From: an uncultured Faecalibaculum sp.
GTDB lineage: Bacteria; Bacillota_I; Bacilli_A; Erysipelotrichales; Erysipelotrichaceae
DNA length: 60,627 nucleotides
Reading direction: 5' to 3'
NCBI RefSeq assembly: GCF_910588395.1
Contig: NZ_CAJUPA010000011.1
Location: forward strand, 1-60,627
Under the pieces are notes generated by a model. The model searched no databases and was not told the DNA's origin. It worked only from the letters and a program-made list of their open reading frames with translations. The first letter of the stretch is position 1. The number at the start of each line of letters is the position of its first letter. This document shows positions 40,067-49,154 of the stretch, piece after piece. A program made the position numbers and the translations under genes.

Positions 40067-41002
40067 TCAGACTATCTGAACTACAGGAGGCTGGTCTTCA
40101 TCGTTCCTGGATTTCCTTGCTTCGGCAGTCACTGTCTCTTCTTCTCTGTGTTGGGAGAAAGCATCCAGAAACTGCTGTTCCAGGACCGACAGAAGCCGGT
40201 ACTTGTTCCAGGCCATCAGACATCGCGAAGTCACTGCGGGGACAAGGGGCCTGAACACCAGATCCGCCGGCAGCCCATCGGGTTCCAGCGCCAGAATCTG
40301 TACACTGCCTGCCTGAGCCAGGGGATACATCTCCTGGACCCCGGTATAGTACATCACCGGCCGGGTCCCCCGTTCGTTTCCCCCAATCCATCCTGCCAGA
40401 AGGTTCCGGACCAGCAGACGGTCGGGAACGGCCAGATTCATGGTCCGCAGATCTCGTGCCTGGATGCCCTCTTTGCCCTCCAGACTGGTGTCTGTGGCGA
40501 TGATGCCCCAGGGGTGGGTGAAAGGCAGAGCAAAGTAATCACAGTCGTTTGCCGAACAGGGCTCCGTGAGCAGAACACAGGAGAACAGGTCCCGCGCCAG
40601 CCCGTCATGAAGCGCTTCTTCCGGCAGAACCGTCAGTTCCAGACTGACTTTGGCATGCTGCCTGAGAAACTCCGCCAGGATCCTGCCGGCAAACAGAAGA
40701 CTCTGGTCCATGACCCCCAGTTTGATGGTTCCATGCAGTTCGCCATCATAGTTGCGAAACTGATCCAGCAGCTGTTCCTTCATGAAATTGACTTTGATGG
40801 CCTGCTCGTAAAATGCCTCGCCCTGAGCTGTCAGCCGGATCTGACGGGGAAAGCGTTCAAAAAGCTGACAGTGAAGTTCCTCTTCAAGCAGGCGGATCTG
40901 CTTGCTCAGTGCCGGCTGGGAAATGTGAAGGCTGGCGGCGGCTTTGGTGAAGGATTTCTTCTGTGCCACTTCCATAAAATAGACAAGTGTTCGAAATTCC
41001 AT
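40067..41002 (-). CDS. LysR-family transcriptional regulator
   Basis: A 311-residue regulator with the LysR helix-turn-helix MEFRTLVYFMEVAQKKSFTK then AAASLHISQPALSKQIRLLE (residues 1-40) and a type-2 periplasmic-binding-fold effector domain (GTIKLGVMDQSLLFAGRI at about residue 92). GCAAGGAGAATCCC precedes the ATG. It is cotranscribed with the MerR gene 16 bp upstream. Its effector is not predictable; the C-terminal 20 residues are charged and beyond the usual end. Confidence 0.92.
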   Translation of the reverse strand: MEFRTLVYFMEVAQKKSFTKAAASLHISQPALSKQIRLLEEELHCQLFERFPRQIRLTAQGEAFYEQAIKVNFMKEQLLDQFRNYDGELHGTIKLGVMDQSLLFAGRILAEFLRQHAKVSLELTVLPEEALHDGLARDLFSCVLLTEPCSANDCDYFALPFTHPWGIIATDTSLEGKEGIQARDLRTMNLAVPDRLLVRNLLAGWIGGNERGTRPVMYYTGVQEMYPLAQAGSVQILALEPDGLPADLVFRPLVPAVTSRCLMAWNKYRLLSVLEQQFLDAFSQHREEETVTAEARKSRNDEDQPPVVQIV

Positions 41003-41018
41003 GGGATTCTCCTTGCCG

Positions 41019-41483
41019 TCAATCAGACTCTGTTTTGCGGACTGCGGAATCAGCTGTCACCATTTCGTCACTGCCCGTTTCCATCTGCAGGCAGAAAGCA
41101 GGCGGCAGACTGTCTTCCGAACCGGTTTTCAGCGCTTCCTGATAGTACCGGAGTTTCCGACGGGTGACCTGAAGCGCCTGTTCCAGTTCTGCCATCCGGG
41201 CTTTCAGTTTCCTTTCCTGATCCAGAAACATCTCATACCGTTTCTCCAGCGTTCCGGTGCCCTGCTGCACAAGACGGATGTATTCCTGCATGTCCCGGAT
41301 CTGCAAGCCGGTCTGCCTGAAACTGTCAATGATTCTGAGCATTTCCAGATCTCCGTCCGTAAAGCTGCGGTACCCGGATGGTCTGCGTTCCAGACCAGGC
41401 GGCAAGCCCATTTTGTCGTAATAACGCAGTGTGGATACCGGCAGACCGGTCATGGCAGAGACCTGTTTCACGGAATAACCCAT
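41019..41483 (-). CDS. MerR-family transcriptional regulator
   Basis: A 154-residue MerR protein with the winged helix MGYSVKQVSAMTGLPVSTLR (residues 1-20), YYDKMGLPPGLERRPSGYRSF and a dimerisation coiled coil (about 80-120). It lacks conserved metal-binding cysteines, which suggests the small-molecule or redox group linked to SDR/aldo-keto reductase genes. GGGAGGAGTCACC precedes the ATG. Divergent to it is the SDR pseudogene, with a 19-bp-spaced promoter between them. Confidence 0.92.
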   Translation of the reverse strand: MGYSVKQVSAMTGLPVSTLRYYDKMGLPPGLERRPSGYRSFTDGDLEMLRIIDSFRQTGLQIRDMQEYIRLVQQGTGTLEKRYEMFLDQERKLKARMAELEQALQVTRRKLRYYQEALKTGSEDSLPPAFCLQMETGSDEMVTADSAVRKTESD

Positions 41484-41518
41484 GGTGACTCCTCCCGGCG
41501 TCTGGCGCCTGTATTCTC

Positions 41519-41549
41519 TTGACTGTAAAGTCAGCTTCAAGGTTATCCT
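41519..41549 (+). promoter_or_regulatory. MerR-type promoter with 19-bp spacer
   Basis: TTGACT (41519-41524) and TATCCT (41544-41549) are 19 bp apart; the spacer holds the imperfect dyad around CTGTAAAGTCAGCTTCAAGG. Overlong spacers are the hallmark of MerR-activated promoters, and this one faces the SDR gene. Confidence 0.7.
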
Positions 41550-41599
41550 GATTATACAGGGAATCCGGATTCTTCAGAAACAGGAAAGGAAACAGAAAC

Positions 41600-42451
41600 A
41601 TGAAAAAAGTATGGTTTATCACCGGGGCTGCCCGGGGTCTGGGCGCGGCTATCGTGAGGGAATTCTGAAGACTGGTGACTGCGTTGCGGCAGCCACCAGG
41701 AAAGCAGGCAGTTATCCCGTGCCGGAGGCCTGCCGGGAGAATCTGCTGACGCTGGAACTGGATGTATCGGATCCGGATGATGCCAGATACCGGGAAGCAG
41801 TGAATCTGACTCTGGCGCGTTTTGGCAGAATTGATGTTCTGATCAACAACGCCGGCTATGGGGGGTGTCACCTGTTTTGAAGAAACCAGCGAAGAGTCCC
41901 TTCGGCAGATGTTTGAAGTCAATGTGTTTGGACTCATGCGGGTCACCAGGGCTGTGCTGCCAGTCATGCGCCGGCAGAGAAGCGGTCATATTTTCAACAT
42001 TGCCTCCGGCGCCGGCTACAGCGCCGGACCTGTGCCCTATCACACCTCCAAGTTTGCGGTCACGGGATTTTCCACGGCTCTTGCCTTTGAAGTGGCACCT
42101 TTCGGAATCCATGTGACCAATGTGGCGCCGGGGCTGTTCCGAACCGGTTTCTACGACAAAGGCAAATGGCGCACAGAGCCTGATCTGCATATCCCGGACT
42201 ATGATCCCTTCCGCTGGCAGACAGAGTTTGTCCGGGAAGCCCGATGCCATCAGCAGCCGGGGGATCCCGTCAAACTGGCCAGGCTGATTGTGGAAGCTGC
42301 CGGTGTTTCTCAGCCGCCGCTGCATCTGCCTGCAGGCGAAGATGCCCCGGCGGTGCTGGACAGCTGGTGCGCCTCCATACAGGCGGATACCGATGCCTGG
42401 CGCTCCAGAGCTGCAGAAACTTCCTTTGACGGAAAATCCGATGCCTTCTGA
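41600..42451 (+). pseudogene. SDR-family oxidoreductase with two frameshifts
   Basis: ATG at 41600 begins MKKVWFITGAARGLGAAIVR (NAD(P)-binding TGxxxGxG) but meets TGA at about 41666. The frame continues as LKTGDCVAAATRKAGSYP...FGRIDVLINNAGYGG, then shifts back in a run of six G (41850-41855) to VTCFEETSEESLRQMFEVNV, with catalytic YHTSK (Tyr-x3-Lys). The shifts cancel, so the ends share a frame. With five G the second break would disappear. The encoded enzyme would be a typical short-chain dehydrogenase of about 283 residues. Confidence 0.85.
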
Positions 42452-42466
42452 ATATCGCTGAATGCC

Positions 42467-42514
42467 AAAACCGCCGCGTGTCCCGGTGATGATGACCGGT
42501 CATGCGGCGGTTTT
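42467..42514. terminator. Bidirectional terminator between the SDR gene and the gene at 42579
   Basis: AAAACCGCCGCGTG pairs with CATGCGGCGGTTTT around a GC-rich loop with its own ACCGG/CCGGT pairing. A- and T-runs on both sides allow both directions. Confidence 0.85.
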
Positions 42515-42578
42515 CCGGTTTTCCCGGCAGAGATGCAGTCTGCATCGGGCAGCGGCCCGTCTGCAGCCAGGCACTGCT

Positions 42579-43163
42579 TCACAGAAAGCCTGACAGCTGG
42601 GACCGGATCAGATTCTCTGCCTGATGGGAAGTCAGATCCCAGAGCTCTTCCGAAGAGAGCTGTCCCAGAACAGCTGCAACACGCGTCCAGATGACAGCCA
42701 GGAATATTCCGGCTGCCAGCACAATCAGTGCCATGATCAGATACACGATCACCAGAAACGGATTTCTGCCAAGACTGAAGTGAATGCCTGCGGCAATGAG
42801 CAGCAGAAAAGCAGCCATGGCCAGCAGGATAAGCCATTTGATCTGTCCGGCTGCCCGCATGAACCGCTTTTTCAGGGCAACTGCCGTTCTTCTCATTTTC
42901 TGACAGACTTCCGATTCTTCCGGTTCCGGATCTCCCTGAATTCTGCTGATGATTTCTTCAATCTGCTCCCGGTCATCCGGCAGTTTCAATACCCGGTCTC
43001 CGGACTTCACCAGCCGGTCTTTCTTCTCCGTGAAAAAACGGAGTCTCGTTTCCCAGGGACAGATGTATACCCAGGAAGCCTTGAATTCCGGAAAGTCAAT
43101 CCGGTACAGTTCACCCTGGAATCCGGGGCTGCAGCGCTCACCTTCATGCTCCTTCACAGTCAT
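42579..43163 (-). CDS. Membrane protein of unknown function
   Basis: A 194-residue protein. The N-terminal 60 or so residues are soluble (FQGELYRIDFPEFKASWVYI, possibly a PH-like strand pattern), followed by a charged helix, two membrane helices (WLILLAMAAFLLLIAAGIHF and FLVIVYLIMALIVLAAGIFL) and a C-terminal helix ending HQAENLIRSQLSGFL. I do not recognise the family. The start follows AGGAGGTGG closely; a GTG two codons later is better spaced and equally possible. Confidence 0.65.
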   Translation of the reverse strand: MTVKEHEGERCSPGFQGELYRIDFPEFKASWVYICPWETRLRFFTEKKDRLVKSGDRVLKLPDDREQIEEIISRIQGDPEPEESEVCQKMRRTAVALKKRFMRAAGQIKWLILLAMAAFLLLIAAGIHFSLGRNPFLVIVYLIMALIVLAAGIFLAVIWTRVAAVLGQLSSEELWDLTSHQAENLIRSQLSGFL

Positions 43164-43295
43164 CCACCTCCTGTTTCTGCTGTCAGCTGCAACAGCTGCT
43201 GACAACAGTATGCCACGCATACTGTCAGCATGAATGCCGGATTTTACAGTCTGCAGGTGGAAATCAGGCAAGGCTGGTCTGCCGGAACTGCGCAG

Positions 43296-43344
43296 AAAAG
43301 CACCGGCGCTCCTGACCGCCGATTCTGCGGCATACCTCCGGTGC
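43296..43344 (-). terminator. Terminator of the GPH/MFS/GH78/ROK operon
   Basis: On the minus strand GCACCGG...CCGGTGC is followed by TTTTC. It is about 27 bp beyond the ROK stop codon. Confidence 0.7.
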
Positions 43345-43370
43345 ATTCTTCCTGCAGGGCTGCATCGCCC

Positions 43371-44327
43371 TCACTGTGTTTCATGCAGCAGATAATTGTA
43401 CAAAGCCCCAATCAGATTGGAATCATTGTGATGGGCACAGTTCATGATTTCTGTACCGGGAATATCAAACCCGCATTGACGAATCTGCTCCAGTCTCTGC
43501 TCCGTCATATCCCGGATGGTCTGTATCAGCAGCGGCTGTCGGGAAATTCCTCCGCCAATCAGCACCCGCTCCGGGTTCATCAGACAGATCAGGTTGTAAA
43601 CAAGACCCGACAGGCGCCGGCAAACCAGGTCGAAACAGGCAACGGCTGCCTCATTTCCCGCTTCCCGGAGCTCCATGACTTTGTATCCATCCACTTCTTC
43701 GGCATCGAGTGCCGCTGCAGCTGCCACCATGCCGGTGAGAGCCGCAGTGCTGGCGTTCGTTCCCATTGCCTTGTCAAATTCTGATTCTTCCACATTCCCC
43801 ATCAGGAAAGAGAGCTCCCCTGCAAAGAAATCCTTTCCTTTGTGAACCTTGCCATCCACCACGATGCCTCCGCCAATACCGGTTCCCAGAACGATCACTG
43901 CTCCATCCCGGCATCCCCGCAGATTTCCTTTCCAGATTTCCGCCAGAGCAGCTGCCTTTCCGTCATTTTCCAGCCACACCGGAACCAGCCGCCCGGTCCG
44001 TCGCTGAATCTCTTCTCTGAGCAGACTGGCTACATTGGTATTCCGGTTGTAGGTCAGAGAGCCTGGCGTAATCACATCGCCGGTGTCTGCATTCACATTA
44101 CCGGGAATTGACAAGGCGATTCCTTCAGCCTGATCTGCACAGGGAGCCCAGGCTTCATACAATGTCCGGATGAATTCCTCCTGAGAAGTCATGGGAGTGG
44201 GAACTTCTCCTTTAAAGAGAATGTCCGCTTCTCTGGTCATCAGCGCGTATTTGATGAATGTCCCGCCAATGTCAAAGACAAAGACGCTGTCTGCCGCTTC
44301 CGGCCTGGTCAAATCAAAGTTCGTCAT
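43371..44327 (-). CDS. ROK-family sugar kinase/regulator-like protein
   Basis: A 318-residue ROK protein with the ATP-binding VFDIGGTFIKYALM (about 17-30), LENDGKAAALAE with the catalytic Asp (about 118-129), GTGIGGGIVVDGK and GGGISRQPLLI. The cysteine-rich zinc motif of many ROK kinases is absent (ELSFLMGNVEES stands in its place), as in the N-acetylmannosamine-kinase-like or fructokinase-like subgroups. It lacks a DNA-binding domain, so it is a kinase. AAAGGAATTTGAAT precedes the ATG. It is the last gene of a glycoside uptake operon and may phosphorylate the released sugar. Confidence 0.88.
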   Translation of the reverse strand: MTNFDLTRPEAADSVFVFDIGGTFIKYALMTREADILFKGEVPTPMTSQEEFIRTLYEAWAPCADQAEGIALSIPGNVNADTGDVITPGSLTYNRNTNVASLLREEIQRRTGRLVPVWLENDGKAAALAEIWKGNLRGCRDGAVIVLGTGIGGGIVVDGKVHKGKDFFAGELSFLMGNVEESEFDKAMGTNASTAALTGMVAAAAALDAEEVDGYKVMELREAGNEAAVACFDLVCRRLSGLVYNLICLMNPERVLIGGGISRQPLLIQTIRDMTEQRLEQIRQCGFDIPGTEIMNCAHHNDSNLIGALYNYLLHETQ

Positions 44328-44420
44328 ATTCAAATTCCTTTCCGGAACCGCTGCCGCGGTTTTCACTCTCTTCTTTATTTTCTCAAAGCTTCCTGCATCC
44401 GCAAAGGAAAGCCAGGTCTT

Positions 44421-46007
44421 TCATGCTGGCTGGTCAGCCAGCAGATACTTGTGAATCAGATACACCGGTGTGCAGCTCCAGGCATGGCAGTAACTGGAAA
44501 TGATCGGGCTGCCATAGGGAGAGTAATCCGGCTGATCCGGATCGAATGCCTCCCAGTATGTATCCGCACCCAGTTCAATCATTTTTCCCCAGTATGCTTT
44601 CATCAGTCCGACTGCTTCCTGTTTCAGCCCTGCCTGAAACAGAGCCTCGGTCACATGGTGATACATATAAGGAGTGACAATGCCCTTCACCGGGAACAGC
44701 TGCTGAATGGCTTCCGTCATGATCTCCCTGTTTTTCATCTGCCCAAAGACACCGGCAAGCACCATCCAGACCTGAGAGGCAATGTTGTACTCTGTTCCCT
44801 CTTCTCCCGCACGGAACAGTTTTTTCTCCGGATCATACAGCCGGTTTCGGGCATCATTCTCCAGCTTCTCCAGCTGCTTTACATACGGGGCTGTATCTTC
44901 CCGCTTCATCCGGGTCAGTTCGATGAAATGCTTCAGCGTGTAAATCATGATGGCCTGCCCTGCTGTGTCCTTGGCAAACTCCTGGGACCAGTCCACAAAC
45001 ACAGGACGGTCTTTCTGCAGGTGCAGTCTGCCTTCTTCATCCACCTGCTGCAGTGCCAGATCCATCTGCTTCTTCGCCACCGGATACAGGTCTTCCAGAA
45101 CCATCTCATCCGGATGCTGCTGCAGAAAATCATGCAGTACGCTGGCAAAGAACAGTGAGTAATCGAACAGGAAGGTGTCATCCGGCTGCGGCGAAGGCTG
45201 CGTAAATACATTGGCGGATATTTCCCCCTCCTCGCTGGTCATTCCCGCAAACAGATACAGGCACCGTTTCACCAGATCCGGGTTGTCTTCACTCGCATAG
45301 GAAGCCAGAGCCTGCAGTCTCAAATCCCCCAGCCACAGCCGCCGGTCCCGCTTGGGGCCGTCTTCAAATACATCCGTCATGCATTCCTGAAGAGTATGCA
45401 GTCCCACTTCATAGATTCTGGCAAGTTCCGGATCCTCCGGAACCGGAACCGTTTCTGCATTCCCCGGCGCGCTGGAAGCGCACAGAACTTCGGGATTCGT
45501 GAACACCGCTGCCCATTTGGGCGAAGTGTCGATGACAGTCAGCTCCACATACCGGAAGGCATACCGCCGGGGAAGCTCCAGTCGTACCGGAAGTACATCC
45601 AGGTGAATGAATTCCTCCTGAATCCAGCTTCTGGACAGCCAGCCATCATATTCCTCTGACTCATGAGCCAGTTCAGCGGGCACCTCGGCAAACCGCAGGC
45701 GCAGATACAAAGGCGCATCCATCGGTGAACCGACGGAACGGATGTCCATGGAAAACCGTCCTGTGCAATGCCGTCCGAAATCCAGAATGATGCTCTGGCC
45801 CTTGGAAAACGCCATTTTCTCCATGTCCGCATGGATTTCCGCCATGCCCCATCCCTCCAGCAGTGATTCATTCTTCGTCAGTTCCACCGCCCGCACCGGC
45901 TTGCGGACCACAGGATGCATTTTGGGCCGGAAAGCCTCTGCCTTGTCCAGGAGCTGGCGATCGTGCCGGAAGCGGATCTCGTCGTTGATCTGAAATTTAA
46001 ATGTCAT
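44421..46007 (-). CDS. GH78-like (alpha-L-rhamnosidase-type) glycoside hydrolase
   Basis: A 528-residue protein with an N-terminal beta domain and an (alpha/alpha)6 barrel. FEDGPKRDRRLWLGDLRLQA (about 213-232) and the C-terminal GADTYWEAFDPD with SSYCHAWSCTPVYLI resemble the conserved blocks of GH78 catalytic domains (including the acid/base region before WxGD). No signal peptide is present, so it acts in the cytoplasm on small imported glycosides. It is much shorter than multi-domain rhamnosidases (about 900 residues). GGGAGAACAAAT precedes the ATG. The sugar could be rhamnose or a related one; operon context supports glycoside use only in general. Confidence 0.78.
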   Translation of the reverse strand: MTFKFQINDEIRFRHDRQLLDKAEAFRPKMHPVVRKPVRAVELTKNESLLEGWGMAEIHADMEKMAFSKGQSIILDFGRHCTGRFSMDIRSVGSPMDAPLYLRLRFAEVPAELAHESEEYDGWLSRSWIQEEFIHLDVLPVRLELPRRYAFRYVELTVIDTSPKWAAVFTNPEVLCASSAPGNAETVPVPEDPELARIYEVGLHTLQECMTDVFEDGPKRDRRLWLGDLRLQALASYASEDNPDLVKRCLYLFAGMTSEEGEISANVFTQPSPQPDDTFLFDYSLFFASVLHDFLQQHPDEMVLEDLYPVAKKQMDLALQQVDEEGRLHLQKDRPVFVDWSQEFAKDTAGQAIMIYTLKHFIELTRMKREDTAPYVKQLEKLENDARNRLYDPEKKLFRAGEEGTEYNIASQVWMVLAGVFGQMKNREIMTEAIQQLFPVKGIVTPYMYHHVTEALFQAGLKQEAVGLMKAYWGKMIELGADTYWEAFDPDQPDYSPYGSPIISSYCHAWSCTPVYLIHKYLLADQPA

Positions 46008-46050
46008 ATTTGTTCTCCCTGTTCTCTGTTGTCACCTGTTCAGGACGTCA

Positions 46051-47304
46051 TCAGTCATTGCTTCCGACGTTGTATTTCTTCTGCAGCCGGATCTGAACCA
46101 TGCCCACGATACCGGAAACCAGAATCAGAGCAGCGAAACCAAGCATCGTCGTCCGGATATGCTCCGGCAGTACAAGAACCGGTGTGATCAGGGCAAAAGC
46201 AGCACAGCACAGTCTGGAAAACCCGTTGATGAACCCCTGAATGCCGCTGCGGTATGCCGCCGGGAAAGATTCCTGCGTCCAGACCTTGTACATGGCTTCT
46301 CCCGCAAAGGTACTGCCCACGTTCTGAAGCGCGATCCAGGCGACAATCAGCCAGAGACTGGATCCGGAAAATGCCAGTCCCACCAGCGCCGCCACCATGA
46401 TGATCACGCCAATGACAAATGCCACATTCCGGTTCTTTCCGCCGGCAATCTTCGAGAAAATCTGGGCAACCACCAGGCAGACGATCGTGAGAATGACACC
46501 TGCGCCCGTGGCAAAGGTCTGGGAAGCATTGGCTTTGACCAGCATATAGGTCTGGAACTGACCGAAGGTGTTCGCCAGCAGATTCCAGCCGCAGTAGAAG
46601 ATCAGGATGCAGAGAAAGAATCCGAGATACGGTTTGGTCTGTCTGCCAAAGAGAAGCTTCACCACGCTGACTTTTTCTCCATCCTCCGGCTGTTCGCGTT
46701 TCGGTGCCTGAGCATGCAGGTCCCTGATTTTTGCACTGCCGTTTCTCATCCATACAGCCAGGACTGCCACCAGTGTGACAATGGCCGTGCAGATTCTGGG
46801 TGACCAGGCGCCAGGGAGTGTGGATGTGGCAAAGGCAGACAGCGTTGCCAGCAGAATGCCAAGGGTCCAGTAAACCTGTGTCCCGCTGACAAGCTCGGCG
46901 CTGATTTTTTCATTGGGCGCATCGTGGCTGATCATCGTCAGGGAAACCGGAAGGTCGGCTCCGGAGAAGAAACCGGCAATCACCGTTCCTGCCATCAGCA
47001 TCCAGAAATTCTGGGCTGTCATGATCAGCACCGTGCCGATGATGAAAAAGACATTCAGAATGTTGAAGGAGCGGATCAGACCCAGGGATCTGGTGATTTT
47101 CCCCGCCAGAAGAGATCCGGCGGCAATGGAAAGGGTGAGCAGCGAGCTGATCAGGCCAACCTGGGAAGCGCTGAGATTCAGCACATTCTGCCACACGGTA
47201 ATCGTGCCTGCCAGAGAGACAATAATTCCGGATCCAAGGATGGATCCCAGTCCGGCACTGATCAGAAGCGGTTTGTATTTCGATGTCAGAGTGTTTTCGT
47301 TCAT
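46051..47304 (-). CDS. MFS transporter (sugar/inositol-porter-like)
   Basis: A 417-residue, 12-helix major facilitator protein. It starts LLISAGLGSILGSGIIVSLA and shows the family loop GKITRSLGLIRSF between helices 2 and 3, a central charged loop (KIRDLHAQAPKREQPEDGEK), and QESFPAAYRSGIQGFINGFS near the end of the second half. The last motif recalls inositol/sugar transporters of gut bacteria. It is the second gene of the operon; two transporters in one operon suggest uptake of a glycoside and a second sugar or export of an aglycone. Confidence 0.85.
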   Translation of the reverse strand: MNENTLTSKYKPLLISAGLGSILGSGIIVSLAGTITVWQNVLNLSASQVGLISSLLTLSIAAGSLLAGKITRSLGLIRSFNILNVFFIIGTVLIMTAQNFWMLMAGTVIAGFFSGADLPVSLTMISHDAPNEKISAELVSGTQVYWTLGILLATLSAFATSTLPGAWSPRICTAIVTLVAVLAVWMRNGSAKIRDLHAQAPKREQPEDGEKVSVVKLLFGRQTKPYLGFFLCILIFYCGWNLLANTFGQFQTYMLVKANASQTFATGAGVILTIVCLVVAQIFSKIAGGKNRNVAFVIGVIIMVAALVGLAFSGSSLWLIVAWIALQNVGSTFAGEAMYKVWTQESFPAAYRSGIQGFINGFSRLCCAAFALITPVLVLPEHIRTTMLGFAALILVSGIVGMVQIRLQKKYNVGSND

Positions 47305-47341
47305 ATGTGTGTTATCCTTTCCTGTTTCTTTCTGTTTTCAG

Positions 47342-48793
47342 TCATTCCTGTATGCCTGCAGCCGGTGCAGCGGGCTCCTTCTGCTGCAGTCCCTGTTTCC
47401 GTTCATCCAGTTCCCGCCGGATCTGCGGATAGATGTCATCCAGTTTGTAGAACATCATGATGACCATGGACAGCAGGTTGAGAATCAGCGGCAGATACAG
47501 ATACATCCAGCGGATGGCTTCCAGGGCGCCGGAGGTCTGCACCTGGGCTCCGCCCACATAGCCACCCCAGTCAATCAGCAAGCCGGAAATACCACCGGCA
47601 GCAGCCATGGCCACTTTTCCCAGAAAGCCATTGACTGCGGACAATGTACCGGCAGTATCCACACCGGTTTTCCAGAGACCGTAGTCCACCGGATCTGCCT
47701 GCATGGAGAAGTAGATGGCTGTTTTCACGCCGGAACCGAACGCGGATATAAACGCGCCTGTGCAGATTCCGGCTGTATTCAGACCCGATGCCCAGATGAT
47801 GAGCAGCCCCAGAACCTGGATGCCGGCAGACAGTTCGAACAGCGTGCGCTTTTTGATCTTCCGGGCAAAGAACGGGACCAGAACATTGGCGAACACCGGT
47901 ACAATGGACATGATGGAAGCCACTGTGATGGACAGATCCCGGCTTCCGATGACCGCCGTATAGTAATACACCAGTGCGCCGTTCTGAATGAACAGCCCGC
48001 CGAACATCATCAGGATATTCAGTGCGAATATCAGCCAGGGTCCATTGTGAACAAGCGAATGCAGGGCATCCTTCAGTCCGGTTTTTTTCTCCACAGCCGG
48101 GTGATTGATTTCCCGTACGTTGAAGAATGTGAAGAAGAACACCAGTGTGCCGATGATGCCGAAAATCAGCATCACCCATCGGAATCCCTGACCTTCATTG
48201 CCACCGCCCAGCAGATCCACCAGGCGCAGTCCGAATACACTGACGACTGTGGAGCCGATGAAGGCAAACACCTGCCGTACGGAGGCCAGGGTAGTCCGTT
48301 CATCTGCATCTTCTGTCAGGGCGGGAAGAATTGAAGCCATGGGAATATTGACCACTGTGTACATAAAGGACAGACCGATGTATGTGACATAGCAGTAAAT
48401 CAGCTTTGCTCCCGTGTCCATGGATTCGGGGACCGAGAACGCCAGATAAGCGAAAATGGCAAAGGGAATCGTACCCCACAGAAACCAGGGCCGGGATTTC
48501 CCCCAGCGGGTATGGGTGCGGTCAATGGCCCAGCCGATCAGCAGATCGGTAATGCCGTCAATAACCCGGCAGACGACGAACATCAAAGCGATGGCGCCGC
48601 CATTGAGATGTGCAACATCGGTGTAGTAATACAGAAGATAAAGGGAAATCATCTGCCAGATCAGATTGCAGGCAAAGTCTGCTGCCCCATATCCGATCCG
48701 CTGGCGCCACAGGAATCCCCGGGTCAGTCCCCCGGTGAAGGCTGCTGCCGGAGTTGCGGGGTTTTGTACTGCTTTTTGTTTCGAATTTGTCAT
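47342..48793 (-). CDS. GPH-family glycoside:cation symporter (MelB/UidB-like)
   Basis: A 483-residue symporter beginning RIGYGAADFACNLIWQMISL, with the MelB-family cation/sugar segments VVCRVIDGITDLLIGWAIDR (Asp pair, about residues 73-92) and RWGKSRPWFLWGTIPFAI. RTTLASVRQVFAFIGS follows in the central part. It takes up a glycoside with H+ or Na+. The N-terminal 25 residues and the Lys/Gln/Pro-rich tail extend beyond the core. First gene of the operon; the ribosome binding site (GGAAGC) is weak. A cre-like site lies upstream. Confidence 0.92.
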   Translation of the reverse strand: MTNSKQKAVQNPATPAAAFTGGLTRGFLWRQRIGYGAADFACNLIWQMISLYLLYYYTDVAHLNGGAIALMFVVCRVIDGITDLLIGWAIDRTHTRWGKSRPWFLWGTIPFAIFAYLAFSVPESMDTGAKLIYCYVTYIGLSFMYTVVNIPMASILPALTEDADERTTLASVRQVFAFIGSTVVSVFGLRLVDLLGGGNEGQGFRWVMLIFGIIGTLVFFFTFFNVREINHPAVEKKTGLKDALHSLVHNGPWLIFALNILMMFGGLFIQNGALVYYYTAVIGSRDLSITVASIMSIVPVFANVLVPFFARKIKKRTLFELSAGIQVLGLLIIWASGLNTAGICTGAFISAFGSGVKTAIYFSMQADPVDYGLWKTGVDTAGTLSAVNGFLGKVAMAAAGGISGLLIDWGGYVGGAQVQTSGALEAIRWMYLYLPLILNLLSMVIMMFYKLDDIYPQIRRELDERKQGLQQKEPAAPAAGIQE

Positions 48794-48918
48794 GCTTGCT
48801 TCCAGGTCTCTCCTCTCCTGTCCTGCAGCCGGATTTTATCCGCTGCGTCGGAATGCGCGATCTTCAATCCAGGCCTTCGATTGGATATCCCGCCGTTTCC
48901 TTACACCAGAATTGTATG

Positions 48919-48934
48919 TTGTAAGCGTTTTCTT
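48919..48934. promoter_or_regulatory. cre-like CcpA site between the symporter operon and AraC gene
   Basis: TTGTAAGCGTTTTCTT matches WTGNAARCGNWWWCAW in all positions but the A after the C. It lies 126 bp upstream of the symporter start. The 360-bp divergent region 48794-49154 also holds TATACT at about 49126 in front of the AraC gene. Confidence 0.6.
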
Positions 48935-49154
48935 CTGAATGATTCATTCTGCCCCGCTGATTTGATTATTTATGTCTGCTGAATCCGGAAAATGCATGGA
49001 AGGTCATAAAACATCAAAGCCCCCTGGACATGCGGTTCTGCCAGGAAGCCGGGCTGCTTTCCGGAGATATATGCTGTCTTTTTTTGCCTTCTGTCCAAAA
49101 ATCTGCATTTTTCCGGCTTTGATTTGTATACTGTTCATAAAGGAGCGAATCACT

